Of a stretch of DNA of 14,981 bases, positions 1 to 7,264 are shown piece by piece; position 1 is the first letter of the stretch; every line of letters starts with the position of its first letter. The stretch spans positions 1 to 14,981 of the forward strand of contig JAEDLO010000039.1 in the NCBI GenBank assembly GCA_016295245.1. Direction: 5' to 3'. A model generated the notes under the pieces. It was not told the origin of the DNA and made no database searches. It saw nothing but the letters and a program-made list of their open reading frames with translations. The position numbers and the translations under genes are program-made. This stretch comes from Bacteroidales bacterium (GTDB lineage Bacteria > Bacteroidota > Bacteroidia > Bacteroidales > UBA932).

Positions 1-91
1 TCTTGGACTGAGCCTCTTCTGCCTGAGTTTCCTGGGCCTGAGGCTGCTCCTGAGGGTTTTCCACCTCGTTCTTTATTGTATCTTCTGCCAT
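1..91 (-). CDS. N-terminal fragment of an acidic, Gln/Glu-rich protein (truncated by window edge)
   Basis: Only the first 30 codons are inside the window, starting at the ATG whose complement is at 89-91; the gene continues beyond position 1. The visible residues begin MAEDTIKNEVENPQEQPQAQ and go on rich in Glu, Gln and Ala, with no hydrophobic segment, so this end is probably a disordered, negatively charged cytoplasmic leader. It lies 58 bases downstream of trkA on the same strand, so it may be cotranscribed or have its own promoter in the gap. Acidic leaders of this kind occur in the nucleotide-exchange factor GrpE and in several other proteins; the visible part does not decide, and I make no firm assignment. 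No Shine-Dalgarno sequence precedes the start; the upstream bases are A-rich. Confidence 0.55.
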   Translation of the reverse strand, partial: MAEDTIKNEVENPQEQPQAQETQAEEAQSK

Positions 92-136
92 AATTTTCGT
101 GTTTGTTACCATACAGGGATTCAAATCTCCTGCCAG

Positions 137-149
137 TGACAAATTGTCA
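137..149. promoter_or_regulatory. 13-base palindrome between trkA and the next gene
   Basis: The sequence TGACAAATTGTCA is a perfect palindrome with 6-base arms around one central base. It sits directly after the trkA stop codon and 45 bases before the next start. A one-base centre cannot form a hairpin loop, so if functional it would be a binding site for a dimeric regulator rather than a terminator. No regulator is identified and chance is possible. Confidence 0.25.
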
Positions 150-1511
150 TTATTTGAAGACCTTGTCGATTTCCCTGATGGTTTCAGGGAGGGCGAAGAT
201 GGCTACCCTGTCGTAGGCCTCTATGCAGGTGTCACCCACCGCGATGAAGGCCTCGCTGCCGCGCACCACGCCTGCGATGATGGCGTTGCGCGGGAATTCG
301 ACGCTCTTGAGAGGGCCCTTGGTGATGGCCGAGCCGGGAGCGACGGTGTATTCGATGACTTCGGCGTTGGTGCTCGTCATATAGCGCACGAACCTCGCCC
401 TTCCGGAGAGGGTGAACTTGAATATTCGGCTAGCCGTGATGAGTTTCTTGTTGATTACGTTGTCGACGCCCATTTCCTCCGCGAGGCGTATGTATTCAAT
501 GTTTTCGACTTCGGCCACTGTCCTGTTCACGCCGAACTTCTTGGCCACCACACAGGAGAGCACGTTGGTTTCGTCCTTGCCGGTCAAGGCGATGAAAGCG
601 TCGTACTGGTGGATGCCTTCGTCGAAAAGGAAGTCGGAGTCCTTGCCGTCTCCGTTGATTACCTGGACGGCATCAGGAAGGGTTTCGGAGAGCTCGATGC
701 AGCGCCTGGTGTCCTTGTCCACGAGCTTTACCTTTATGCCCTGGCGCACCAGCGAGGCGGAGAGCATCGCGGCAATCGAGCTGCCGCCGAGAATGAAGAC
801 GCTGCGGACGGCGATGTTGTCCTTGCCGAAATAGCCATATAGGGCGGGAATGCCTTCCCTTCGCGAGATTGCGAACACGAGGTCGCTGAAGTGGAATTTG
901 GTCTGGGGAGTAGGGATGATGGTCTTGCCGTCACGCGAGACGGCGAGGATGCGGAACTCCTGAAGCTCGCTCGGCTTGACGGTGGTGATGAATTCCCCCA
1001 GGGTCATATCCACGATAGGGGAGTCTTCGTTGAGTTTGAAGACCGCAATCTGCAGCTTGCCCCTTGCGAAGTCCATCGTGTCTGCGGTGGAACTGTGTTT
1101 GAGGAAGGCGGTGATTTCGTCGGCGGCTATCCTCTCGGGATAAATCAGCAACTCGATACCCAACTCCTTGAACAACAGTCGGTTTTCGGCGGAGAGGAAC
1201 TCCTCGTTGTTGATGCGCGCGGCGACCTTCGCTGCCCCGATGCGCTTGGCGAGCAGGGCTGCGACAAGGTTGATCTCCTGGGCCGAATAGGGGTAGACGG
1301 CGATGAAAAGATCGGCCTTTCCGACGCCGGCCTCCTTGAGTGTCTGGATTGAAGATGGGTCTCCGAGGAGAGTCTCCACATCCGAGTCGGCCGCCAGGTC
1401 GGCAAGCCTTTTCTCGTCGTTGTCTATGACAGTAATCTCATTGGCCTCGGCCCTGAGCATCCTTGCAAGGTGGGCTCCTACCTCACCTGCACCATCAATG
1501 ACTATTTTCAT
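150..1511 (-). CDS. trkA: Trk potassium uptake system NAD-binding regulatory protein TrkA
   Basis: TrkA is the cytoplasmic regulatory subunit of Trk/Ktr potassium channels; it binds NAD(H) or other nucleotides through RCK domains and gates the membrane subunit TrkH. The 453 residues match the usual length of a two-RCK TrkA. The first Rossmann domain begins at residue 1 with the glycine motif G7-A-G9-E-V-G12 and the ribose-binding acidic residue D30 (VID-ND). A second Rossmann domain starts near residue 237 with GGSSIA, where the third glycine of the motif is alanine, followed by D265 (LVD-KD). RCK_C-type segments follow each (about 150-220 and 370-450). The ATG start lies within the end of the upstream glycosyltransferase gene (17-base overlap), which suggests translational coupling. 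No trkH is visible in the window; it may lie elsewhere. Confidence 0.93.
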   Translation of the reverse strand: MKIVIDGAGEVGAHLARMLRAEANEITVIDNDEKRLADLAADSDVETLLGDPSSIQTLKEAGVGKADLFIAVYPYSAQEINLVAALLAKRIGAAKVAARINNEEFLSAENRLLFKELGIELLIYPERIAADEITAFLKHSSTADTMDFARGKLQIAVFKLNEDSPIVDMTLGEFITTVKPSELQEFRILAVSRDGKTIIPTPQTKFHFSDLVFAISRREGIPALYGYFGKDNIAVRSVFILGGSSIAAMLSASLVRQGIKVKLVDKDTRRCIELSETLPDAVQVINGDGKDSDFLFDEGIHQYDAFIALTGKDETNVLSCVVAKKFGVNRTVAEVENIEYIRLAEEMGVDNVINKKLITASRIFKFTLSGRARFVRYMTSTNAEVIEYTVAPGSAITKGPLKSVEFPRNAIIAGVVRGSEAFIAVGDTCIEAYDRVAIFALPETIREIDKVFK

Positions 1512-2559
1512 ATCTTCTCAAATAATCAAATATTCCCTTTCCCCGCAGCAACGACTGCAATACTATGCTGAAGCGGCACATCACAGGTCCCTTGATGAGC
1601 GAACGCCCAGCCTTGAGCGGCCTGCGGTAGCGCCTGTACTCGTGGTGGGCGCGGAATACGGCCTTGAATGCCTTGAACTTTCCGCTGAAGAGGTAAACCA
1701 ACGCCGATGCGTCGTCGCATAGGATCCTCAGGCAGATTACAAGCCGTGCATGCAGGGCATTGTAGCAGTACGGCAGGTTCTTGTGGAGCATCAGCAGCCC
1801 GTTGCGGTAGTTGAGCATAAGTTTGTAGGGCGAAGTCTGGGGGAGCGTCCCTCCTCCCAGGTGGTACACCACGCTTTGCGGCACCACCCTTACCTTGTAA
1901 CCCTCCCGCCTTGCGCGGAAACAATAGTCAATCTCCTCCATATGGGCAAAGAAGCGCTCGTCCAGCCCACCAATGGACTTCCATAGGGAGCTTCGCGTCA
2001 CCAGGCAGGCGCCGGAAACCCACATCAGGTTCTTGACGGTATCCCATTGCCCCTCGTCCTCCTGCGTGCGTGAAAGCACTCTTCCCCTGCAGAAGGGATA
2101 TCCCAGGCGGTCGAGGTAGCCACCGGCGGCACCGGCGTATTCAAAGCGGGAACTGCGCTCATATCCCCCTTCTGGAAGGGGAAGCAGGGCGTGCAGCTTC
2201 GGACCGCACACTCCGCATGCCGGGTGGCTGTCCATATAGTCAATCAGCGGCTTAAGCCAGCCTTGCGGGACATCGATGTCCGAGTTGATGAGGACAATAT
2301 ACTCTGTCTGTGGGCAGTCTTTCAGCACCTGAGCGACAGCTCGGTTGTAGCCGCCGGTGAAGCCGAAATTCTTTTCCAACTCAATGCGGCGCAGCTCGGG
2401 AAAACGCTTCCTGAGCAGCTCCGTCGAACCGTCAGTGCTGGCATTGTCGGCAACAACAAGTTCTGCATCCTCTCCCTCAAGACTTTCAAGAAGGGATGGC
2501 AGGAAACTCTCCAGGTAGCCGGCAGTGTTCCAGTTGAGTATGATTACAGCGGTCCTCAT
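1495..2559 (-). CDS. Family 2 glycosyltransferase, rhamnosyltransferase-like
   Basis: This is a 354-residue GT-A fold enzyme that transfers a sugar from a nucleotide donor, most likely in cell-surface polysaccharide or glycolipid assembly. From the ATG at 2559 it starts MRTAVIILNWN, the typical first strand of the family. The nucleotide-binding D38-N-A-S-T-D43 follows, then the metal-binding N92-S-D-I-D96 and the acceptor-side block with SGACLVTR at 182-189 and EEIDYCFR at 208-215, close to WbbL-like transferases. The C-terminal part (about 250-354) is basic, with moderately hydrophobic segments that may touch the membrane. An in-frame TTG at 2568 would add three residues, but ATG is preferred. 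It begins 15 bases after the slyD-like gene and overlaps trkA by 17 bases. The donor and acceptor cannot be read from the sequence, and no other polysaccharide genes lie nearby. Confidence 0.9.
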   Translation of the reverse strand: MRTAVIILNWNTAGYLESFLPSLLESLEGEDAELVVADNASTDGSTELLRKRFPELRRIELEKNFGFTGGYNRAVAQVLKDCPQTEYIVLINSDIDVPQGWLKPLIDYMDSHPACGVCGPKLHALLPLPEGGYERSSRFEYAGAAGGYLDRLGYPFCRGRVLSRTQEDEGQWDTVKNLMWVSGACLVTRSSLWKSIGGLDERFFAHMEEIDYCFRARREGYKVRVVPQSVVYHLGGGTLPQTSPYKLMLNYRNGLLMLHKNLPYCYNALHARLVICLRILCDDASALVYLFSGKFKAFKAVFRAHHEYRRYRRPLKAGRSLIKGPVMCRFSIVLQSLLRGKGIFDYLRRYENSH

Positions 2560-2574
2560 CGTGGTCAAAGGGAC

Positions 2575-3240
2575 TTAACTGCAGCAACAGCCTCCCTTGC
2601 CTTCACCGTGGCAGTGACCTTCTCCTTCGCCGTGGCAGTGGTGGCCCTCGCCTTCGCCGTGGCAGTGGTGGCCCTCGCCCTCACCGTCGCAGCCGCAGTC
2701 TCCGCCGCAATTGCCATCCTTGCAGCCGCCGTTGCAGTGGCAGCCGCCCTCCTTAGGGAGGAACTCTCCGTGCAGGCCTTCAGTCAGCTCCTTCTCGGTG
2801 GCTGCGCGTACGCTCTCGACCTTGACGCTGAAGTTCAAGGTTTTGCCTGCCATAGGGTGGTTGAAGTCCATAGCCACGCTGTTCTCGCCCACTTCGGCTA
2901 CGGTGCCCTGGACTACCTGTCCCTGGCTGTTGAGCATAGGGATGATGTTGCCCACGACGAGCAGGTCCTCGCGGATTTCTCCGCCGACGCTGAAGGCGGT
3001 CTTGGGGATGTCGATTTTGTATGACGGGTCGTATTCGCCATAGCCTTCCCCGGCGCTGAGGGTGAATTTCACTTCGTCACCCGGCTCCTTGCCCTCGAGG
3101 TATTCCTCAAATTTTGGGAGGAGCATACCGAAGCCCTGGATGTACTCCAGAGGGGCTCCCGGCTGGGACTTGTCGGCGATATTGCCTTCCACTTCAAGTT
3201 CGTAGCTGACAGCAGCTACCATATTCTTTGTAATTTTCAT
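2575..3240 (-). CDS. slyD: SlyD-type FKBP peptidyl-prolyl isomerase with Cys/His metal-binding tail
   Basis: SlyD proteins speed cis-trans isomerisation of prolyl bonds, act as chaperones, and bind nickel or zinc through their C-terminal tail. The 221-residue product has an FKBP half near residues 1-70 with the motif PLEYIQGFGMLLPKFEEYLEGK split across 30-51 and the GYGEYDP block at 66-72. An insert-in-flap domain spans about 75-130, then NHPMAGKTL at 127-135 returns to the FKBP fold. From residue 165 the tail is almost only Gly, Cys, His, Asp and Glu, with 12 cysteines (from C167 to the terminal CCC at 218-220) and nine histidines, including three GEGEGH units. The start lacks a Shine-Dalgarno sequence and lies 17 bases after pmbA. 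The tail is a likely soft-metal store or sensor; which metal is not known. Confidence 0.92.
   Translation of the reverse strand: MKITKNMVAAVSYELEVEGNIADKSQPGAPLEYIQGFGMLLPKFEEYLEGKEPGDEVKFTLSAGEGYGEYDPSYKIDIPKTAFSVGGEIREDLLVVGNIIPMLNSQGQVVQGTVAEVGENSVAMDFNHPMAGKTLNFSVKVESVRAATEKELTEGLHGEFLPKEGGCHCNGGCKDGNCGGDCGCDGEGEGHHCHGEGEGHHCHGEGEGHCHGEGKGGCCCS
2608..2685. repeat. Tandem 27/24-base repeat encoding the GEGEGH-type metal-binding tail
   Basis: Three consecutive units (2608-2631 of 24 bases, 2632-2658 and 2659-2685 of 27 bases) repeat in frame inside the slyD-like gene. The two 27-base units differ at only two positions. The 24-base unit lacks one codon, giving GHCH in place of GHHCH. Such in-frame repeats can expand or contract by slippage, changing the number of His/Cys ligands without breaking the reading frame. 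Confidence 0.85.
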
Positions 3241-3257
3241 ATCTGTTTTTTTGTGTG

Positions 3258-4595
3258 TTATCCGCTGAAGTCAACGTTTGAAAACGCTAAGGTAGGAATA
3301 AGTTTTGACATACACGAACGGCAGTCGTCGCCGCAGGCAATCAGTCCCTCCCAGAGGCTGAGGAAATTGCCGGTCATCAGCATCTCGCTCAGCGGAGCGA
3401 CAATCTTGCCGTCGCGGAAAGCGTAGCCCTCAATGCCGTAGGAGAAATCGCCCGTCGCAGGATTGCTGTTGCCTCCGTTGAAGTCGGTGATAAGGATACC
3501 GTCCCCACAAAGCTTCATAATGGCGTCGCGGTCCAGGCCGGCTTTCGGCCAAGGCAGCACCTTCGGCCTTGTGGCCTCCTCGATGGTAGCATCCATCCCG
3601 AGCTTTCCGGACATATAGCTGTTGATGAAGTAGCTGCTGACTACACCCTTTTCGACAATTGGCATATCTTTGGTCGCAACTCCTTCTGAGTCAAAGTATT
3701 TCGAGCAATTCTGGCCCTTGATGCGTGGCAGGTCTACGATTGTCAGGCCTTCCGGAAGGACTTTCTTTCCCAGGCTGTCCATCAGGAAAGAGTTGTTCTG
3801 CTGGAGGGCGTAGCCGTTGATGGCGCGCAGTAGCGGGGATACGAGCTTTGATGCGACGCGGCTCTCGACGACGGCGTTGTAGCGGCCGCTCTCCAGAGGC
3901 TGTGCGCCCACTTTTCCGATGGCGTTATCCAGGGCCTTGGCCCCGCAGCTTGCGGCCTTGAGCTCGCTGAAGCGTGAAGCGGAGTCCCAGTCATAGCTGC
4001 TGTATTTCTCCCCGTCGGCTTCGATGGTGACCTCCACCCCGTAGTCGAAGGAGTTCTCGCTGTGGAAGCAGCGGAGGCCGTTGGTGTCCATTATCAGGCT
4101 GTCATAAATGCTGTCCGAGTACTCTCCTTCTTCTGAAATGAGCTTCCAGTCCCCGATAAGCTCCCTGTCGCCAGTGATGCAGGCGGCAAGGGCCGTCTTT
4201 CGGCGTATGTCAGCGGTAATGTTGGGATAGAACGGGTCCAGGAGCTCGAGTTCGTTGCCGGTGGTGGCGTCCTTGACGGTGCGCTCCGGCTCCGGAAGCT
4301 TGCGGCAGGGGTCCGGGGCGAGCATCCTCACGATGTCAACTGACTTTGCGATGAAGACGTCAAGGGACTCGGAGTCGAGCTTGTTTGTCGAGAACGAGCC
4401 GAAGCGTCCGTCCACAAATAGGGCAACGCTCAGGGATCTGTCCGCGCAATGGGTGACCTTGTCAACCTCCCCGTTGAGGGTGGCGATGAGGTCTTCCTCG
4501 CTTTTTGAGATGCTGACTCTGGCCTGCTGGGCTCCGTGGCGCCGGGTGAGTTCCAGACAGAGTTCTGCGGTCTGTATTTCTGCTTGTGTTATCAT
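3258..4595 (-). CDS. pmbA: Metalloprotease-like protein PmbA (TldE), partner of TldD
   Basis: PmbA/TldE pairs with TldD to form a heterodimeric zinc protease that in E. coli matures microcin B17 and degrades the antitoxin CcdA. This 445-residue protein lacks the HExxxH zinc motif, as expected for the non-catalytic partner, and is of normal family length. The family regions are recognisable: the N-terminal alpha/beta domain (about 1-120), the central segment ending near SRVASKLVSPLLRAI, and the C-terminal barrel with GILITDFNGGNSNPATGDFS, whose key residues are the NGGNSNPATGDFS core. The start codon is three bases after the tldD stop. The tldD tail reads GGAGGAGAA about nine bases before this ATG, an unusual Shine-Dalgarno-like match for this phylum, though it also encodes the conserved Gly-Gly-Glu end of TldD. 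Coupled translation is likely. Confidence 0.93.
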   Translation of the reverse strand: MITQAEIQTAELCLELTRRHGAQQARVSISKSEEDLIATLNGEVDKVTHCADRSLSVALFVDGRFGSFSTNKLDSESLDVFIAKSVDIVRMLAPDPCRKLPEPERTVKDATTGNELELLDPFYPNITADIRRKTALAACITGDRELIGDWKLISEEGEYSDSIYDSLIMDTNGLRCFHSENSFDYGVEVTIEADGEKYSSYDWDSASRFSELKAASCGAKALDNAIGKVGAQPLESGRYNAVVESRVASKLVSPLLRAINGYALQQNNSFLMDSLGKKVLPEGLTIVDLPRIKGQNCSKYFDSEGVATKDMPIVEKGVVSSYFINSYMSGKLGMDATIEEATRPKVLPWPKAGLDRDAIMKLCGDGILITDFNGGNSNPATGDFSYGIEGYAFRDGKIVAPLSEMLMTGNFLSLWEGLIACGDDCRSCMSKLIPTLAFSNVDFSG

Positions 4596-4598
4596 CTT

Positions 4599-6011
4599 CT
4601 ATTCTCCTCCTACTGTTAGGTTTTTGACAAGAACTGACGGCATTCCGCAGGAAACCGGCACGCTCTGCTCCTTGCCGCAGGTCCAGGTGCCCGGGTCAAC
4701 GGACAGGTCACCGGCTACAGCCTGGATGTCCGCGAGGGCCTGGGGGCCGTTGCCGATGATGTTGATATCCTTTACAGGCATAGTCAGGCGGCCGTTTTCG
4801 ATGAGCGAGCCGCTCTGGACGAAGAATGTGAAGTCGCCTTCTCCTATCTTGACCTGGCCGTTGGCGAACTGATCCACGTAGATGCCCTTGTCAACCGAGG
4901 CGATGAGGTCTTCGAGGCTGCCGTCAGTGCCGCTTTCCATATAGGTTGCGCGCATACGCGGGATGGGGTTGTAGCGGAAGCTCTCGCGGCGTCCGTTGCC
5001 CGTCGGGGCGACGTTGTACCAGGCTGCGCTGATGCGGTCGTGCAGGAAGGATGTGAGGATGCCGTCCGTGACCATATAAGTCTTCTGGCCGGCAACGCCC
5101 TCGTCGTCGTAGTTGCAGGCACCGCGGTTGGCCGGGAGGGTGCCGTCATCAACGATGTTGATGCCCTTGCGGCAGATGCGGCTGCCCATTTTGTCGCTGA
5201 AAACGGACTGCCCCTTGCGGTTGAAGTCGGCTTCGAAGGCGTGCCCCATTGCCTCGTGGAGCAGGATGCCGGATGCGCCCGCACCCATCACCACGCTCAT
5301 CTTGCCGCCCTTGGGCCTTCTTGCCTCAAAGAGCTGGTCCACGCCGTCGATAGTCTTGGAGACGAGGTATTCCAGGTTCGCGTCGGAAATCATCTCGCTG
5401 CCCTGGCGGAAACTCAATCCGGCCTGCTGCTTTTCTATGCGTTCGCCCTGCTTGAAGACGGCGCTGACCGAGAGACTGCCCAGAGGGCGGGTGTCGCTGC
5501 TCAACTCCCCGAGCGAATTGTACATCAGGATGTGGCTGATGGAATAAGAGAGCGTCGCCATTACCTTGATTGCACGCGGTTCGCGCGTAGTGATGGCTTC
5601 GCCTATGCGTTTGAGGAAAGGCACGAACTCCGAAACGGCGGCAAGGCTCCAGTCGCGTTCCATAGGGTAGAAGTTGCCGGCGGGGATGCCGCAAGGGGGC
5701 AGCGACAGGGGAGCGGCGTTGTTTGAGGCCTGGGAGATGGCGGCAGCTGCCTTCGCCGCGCTCAGAAGGGAGCCGAGGTCAGTGCTCTCAGAATACGCAT
5801 AGCCTGTCTTCTCGCCCTTGAGGACGCGGATGCCGCAGCCGTAGTCGATATGGTGTCCGCCGGAGCTGACCTCTCCGTCGCGCAGGAGCAGGTTGCTGTA
5901 GGCTGTGTCTTCAAAATACAGGTCGCACCAGTTGCCCCCGCCGCGCAAGCCTTCCGCTATGATGCTGTCAAGCTGCGGGATGGTTAGACCGAATCTATCT
6001 AAATTACTCAT
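4599..6011 (-). CDS. tldD: Zinc metalloprotease TldD
   Basis: This is the catalytic half of the TldD/TldE protease, which cleaves unfolded or modified peptides inside its barrel. The 470-residue protein has the zinc motif H252-E-A-M-G-H257 followed by EAD, and a cysteine in TCGK (C445) that aligns with the cysteine ligand described for E. coli TldD. It ends with the family signature LVKNLTVGGE. The N-terminal domain (about 1-200) carries the usual IDYGCGIRVLKGEKTGYAY block at 55-73. The ATG overlaps the end of the zeta-like kinase gene by eight bases, and pmbA follows after three. The usual partners in substrate maturation (a RiPP precursor or a CcdA-like antitoxin) are not visible, so the substrate is unknown. 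A general peptide-degrading role is the conservative reading. Confidence 0.96.
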   Translation of the reverse strand: MSNLDRFGLTIPQLDSIIAEGLRGGGNWCDLYFEDTAYSNLLLRDGEVSSGGHHIDYGCGIRVLKGEKTGYAYSESTDLGSLLSAAKAAAAISQASNNAAPLSLPPCGIPAGNFYPMERDWSLAAVSEFVPFLKRIGEAITTREPRAIKVMATLSYSISHILMYNSLGELSSDTRPLGSLSVSAVFKQGERIEKQQAGLSFRQGSEMISDANLEYLVSKTIDGVDQLFEARRPKGGKMSVVMGAGASGILLHEAMGHAFEADFNRKGQSVFSDKMGSRICRKGINIVDDGTLPANRGACNYDDEGVAGQKTYMVTDGILTSFLHDRISAAWYNVAPTGNGRRESFRYNPIPRMRATYMESGTDGSLEDLIASVDKGIYVDQFANGQVKIGEGDFTFFVQSGSLIENGRLTMPVKDINIIGNGPQALADIQAVAGDLSVDPGTWTCGKEQSVPVSCGMPSVLVKNLTVGGE

Positions 6012-6582
6012 CGGGATGTACCAGTTTCCGTATCAGACGGAATTTTTCGTTGTCTTTAATGCTGATCAGGTGGTCAGAACCTTCGGCTACCACCTCGAAA
6101 GGGGTTTGGGAGTTGTCCGCCAGCACCCAGCGGTCGCAGATGGGACTGTAGGTGTCGAAGAAGTATTGCAGGCCCATCAGATAGCGCCTGCGGATCACAT
6201 TTTCCGGGATGTTGTGTCCTCCGGTGCTGACCCTGTCCCTGACCCTCTGGATGGCAAGCTCTGGCGAGTTGAGCCAGAAATAGAGTATGGTCACCTTGTA
6301 GCCCAGGTCCTGGGCTTTCTGGATGATGCCCACAAGAGACCTGGTCGCAAGCGTGGTCTCAATGCTGAAGTCGGCTTTGCGCTCGAGCAGGTAGTTGATT
6401 TTTTTCAACATATAGCGGCTGGCCGTAATCGAGGCTGCCGAAGGGTCGAAAGGGGAGAGGCTCTTGGCGAATTCGTCGGAATTGACGAACTCCCTGCACT
6501 CCAGCATATCAGGCAGGAGAGTATAGGAGGCTGTCGTCTTTCCGGAACCGTTGCAGCCGGATATTATGTAAAGCCTAGGCAT
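6004..6582 (-). CDS. Zeta-toxin-like P-loop kinase / AAA ATPase
   Basis: The 192-residue protein begins with a beta strand and a Walker A loop, G9-C-N-G-S-G-K15-T-T, then NSDEFA at 34-39, where D36 matches the acidic substrate-binding residue of zeta toxins. E75-T-T77 and an arginine-rich lid (R113 to R133) follow. Zeta toxins phosphorylate UDP-N-acetylglucosamine-type sugars and block wall synthesis, but many single-gene relatives (COG4185-like) have no known substrate and may not be toxic. No epsilon-type antitoxin lies upstream or downstream: the gene overlaps the DUF2400 gene and tldD by eight bases each. It is therefore more likely a housekeeping small-molecule kinase than part of a plasmid-type toxin pair. 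The family call is firm; the activity is open. Confidence 0.85.
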   Translation of the reverse strand: MPRLYIISGCNGSGKTTASYTLLPDMLECREFVNSDEFAKSLSPFDPSAASITASRYMLKKINYLLERKADFSIETTLATRSLVGIIQKAQDLGYKVTILYFWLNSPELAIQRVRDRVSTGGHNIPENVIRRRYLMGLQYFFDTYSPICDRWVLADNSQTPFEVVAEGSDHLISIKDNEKFRLIRKLVHPDE

Positions 6583-7264
6583 GTGTTACTCCGTATCCGA
6601 ATAGGGCAAAATCTCCCTTGGCCGGGTCCTGGGGGAAAAGTTCGCGGAAAGCGTCGGTGATCTGCAAGGCGGTCACTATGTCTTTCTGTTTGCGATCCGT
6701 AAGGCCAAGGGCGCAGGCCTGGGTGTGGACGTGGACGTCAAGGGGAATCACCAGCTCGGCGGGACTGCTGTTCTTCCAGAGGCCGAGATCCACGATGCCG
6801 TCGTTGCGAACCATCCATCTGCGCATCATATTAATCTTCTTGTTGGGAGCCTTGGGGTCCGCTTTCTGGCCATAGACCAACTGGCGCATCTGCGCAGCGT
6901 CAAGGCATTCGAGCGAAGGGGCTCCGCCATAGAAGTCTTTGAGCCTGCGGCAGATGGCAGCCACATCGGACCACTTGACTGTCCTGTGGATGCTTGCCGC
7001 ATCGTCCCGATAGCTCCCCGCCATCACGTACTCGAAGGGCTTCCATTCCATATGGTCGAAAAGTCTTTCGCAGTCGCGCACTATCATCGCCCTGCGGCCC
7101 CAGGCGAAGTGGGCGGCGAATACTGCCGCAATCTCCACGTCCTGCAGGCTGGCGCCGCGGCGTACGAATTCGCGGGGAAACGAAATCGGGTCGGTTTGAA
7201 AATAGACCGGGTCGTTGTATTTTTCGGCCCAGTCTATCAGAAGCTGTCTTGTCTGAGTAGTCAT
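6575..7264 (-). CDS. TIGR02757/DUF2400 family protein of unknown function
   Basis: A 229-residue cytoplasmic protein matching the Bacteroidota-rich TIGR02757 (DUF2400) family. Visible family marks are AAHFAWGRRAMI near 50-61, the block KKINMMRRWMVRNDGIVDLG at 142-161, the segment IPLDVHVH at 173-180, and FALFGYGV at 219-226 near the C-terminus. The arrangement (basic helix, conserved IPLDVH, LGL, then a DP-x-DFALFG end) recalls helix-hairpin-helix DNA glycosylase folds, but no catalytic assignment is possible by reading, so the function stays unknown. Its ATG shares one base with the pepD stop (TAATG), and its own stop lies inside the start of the zeta-like kinase gene. This tight packing implies cotranscription and coupled translation. 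Confidence 0.88.
   Translation of the reverse strand: MTTQTRQLLIDWAEKYNDPVYFQTDPISFPREFVRRGASLQDVEIAAVFAAHFAWGRRAMIVRDCERLFDHMEWKPFEYVMAGSYRDDAASIHRTVKWSDVAAICRRLKDFYGGAPSLECLDAAQMRQLVYGQKADPKAPNKKINMMRRWMVRNDGIVDLGLWKNSSPAELVIPLDVHVHTQACALGLTDRKQKDIVTALQITDAFRELFPQDPAKGDFALFGYGVTHA

Noticed and set aside
99..842. Long plus-strand open frame (247 codons) opposite trkA
   Set aside because: It lies antisense to a confident TrkA coding frame and shows no family features.
2191..3024. Plus-strand open frame (277 codons) with an Ala/Val-rich hydrophobic stretch
   Set aside because: The apparent membrane segment is the antisense translation of the Gly/Glu/His repeat of the SlyD-like tail.
6004..6582. 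Calling the zeta-like gene a classical toxin-antitoxin module
   Set aside because: No epsilon-like or other small antitoxin frame exists; both neighbours overlap it and are well-sized unrelated genes.
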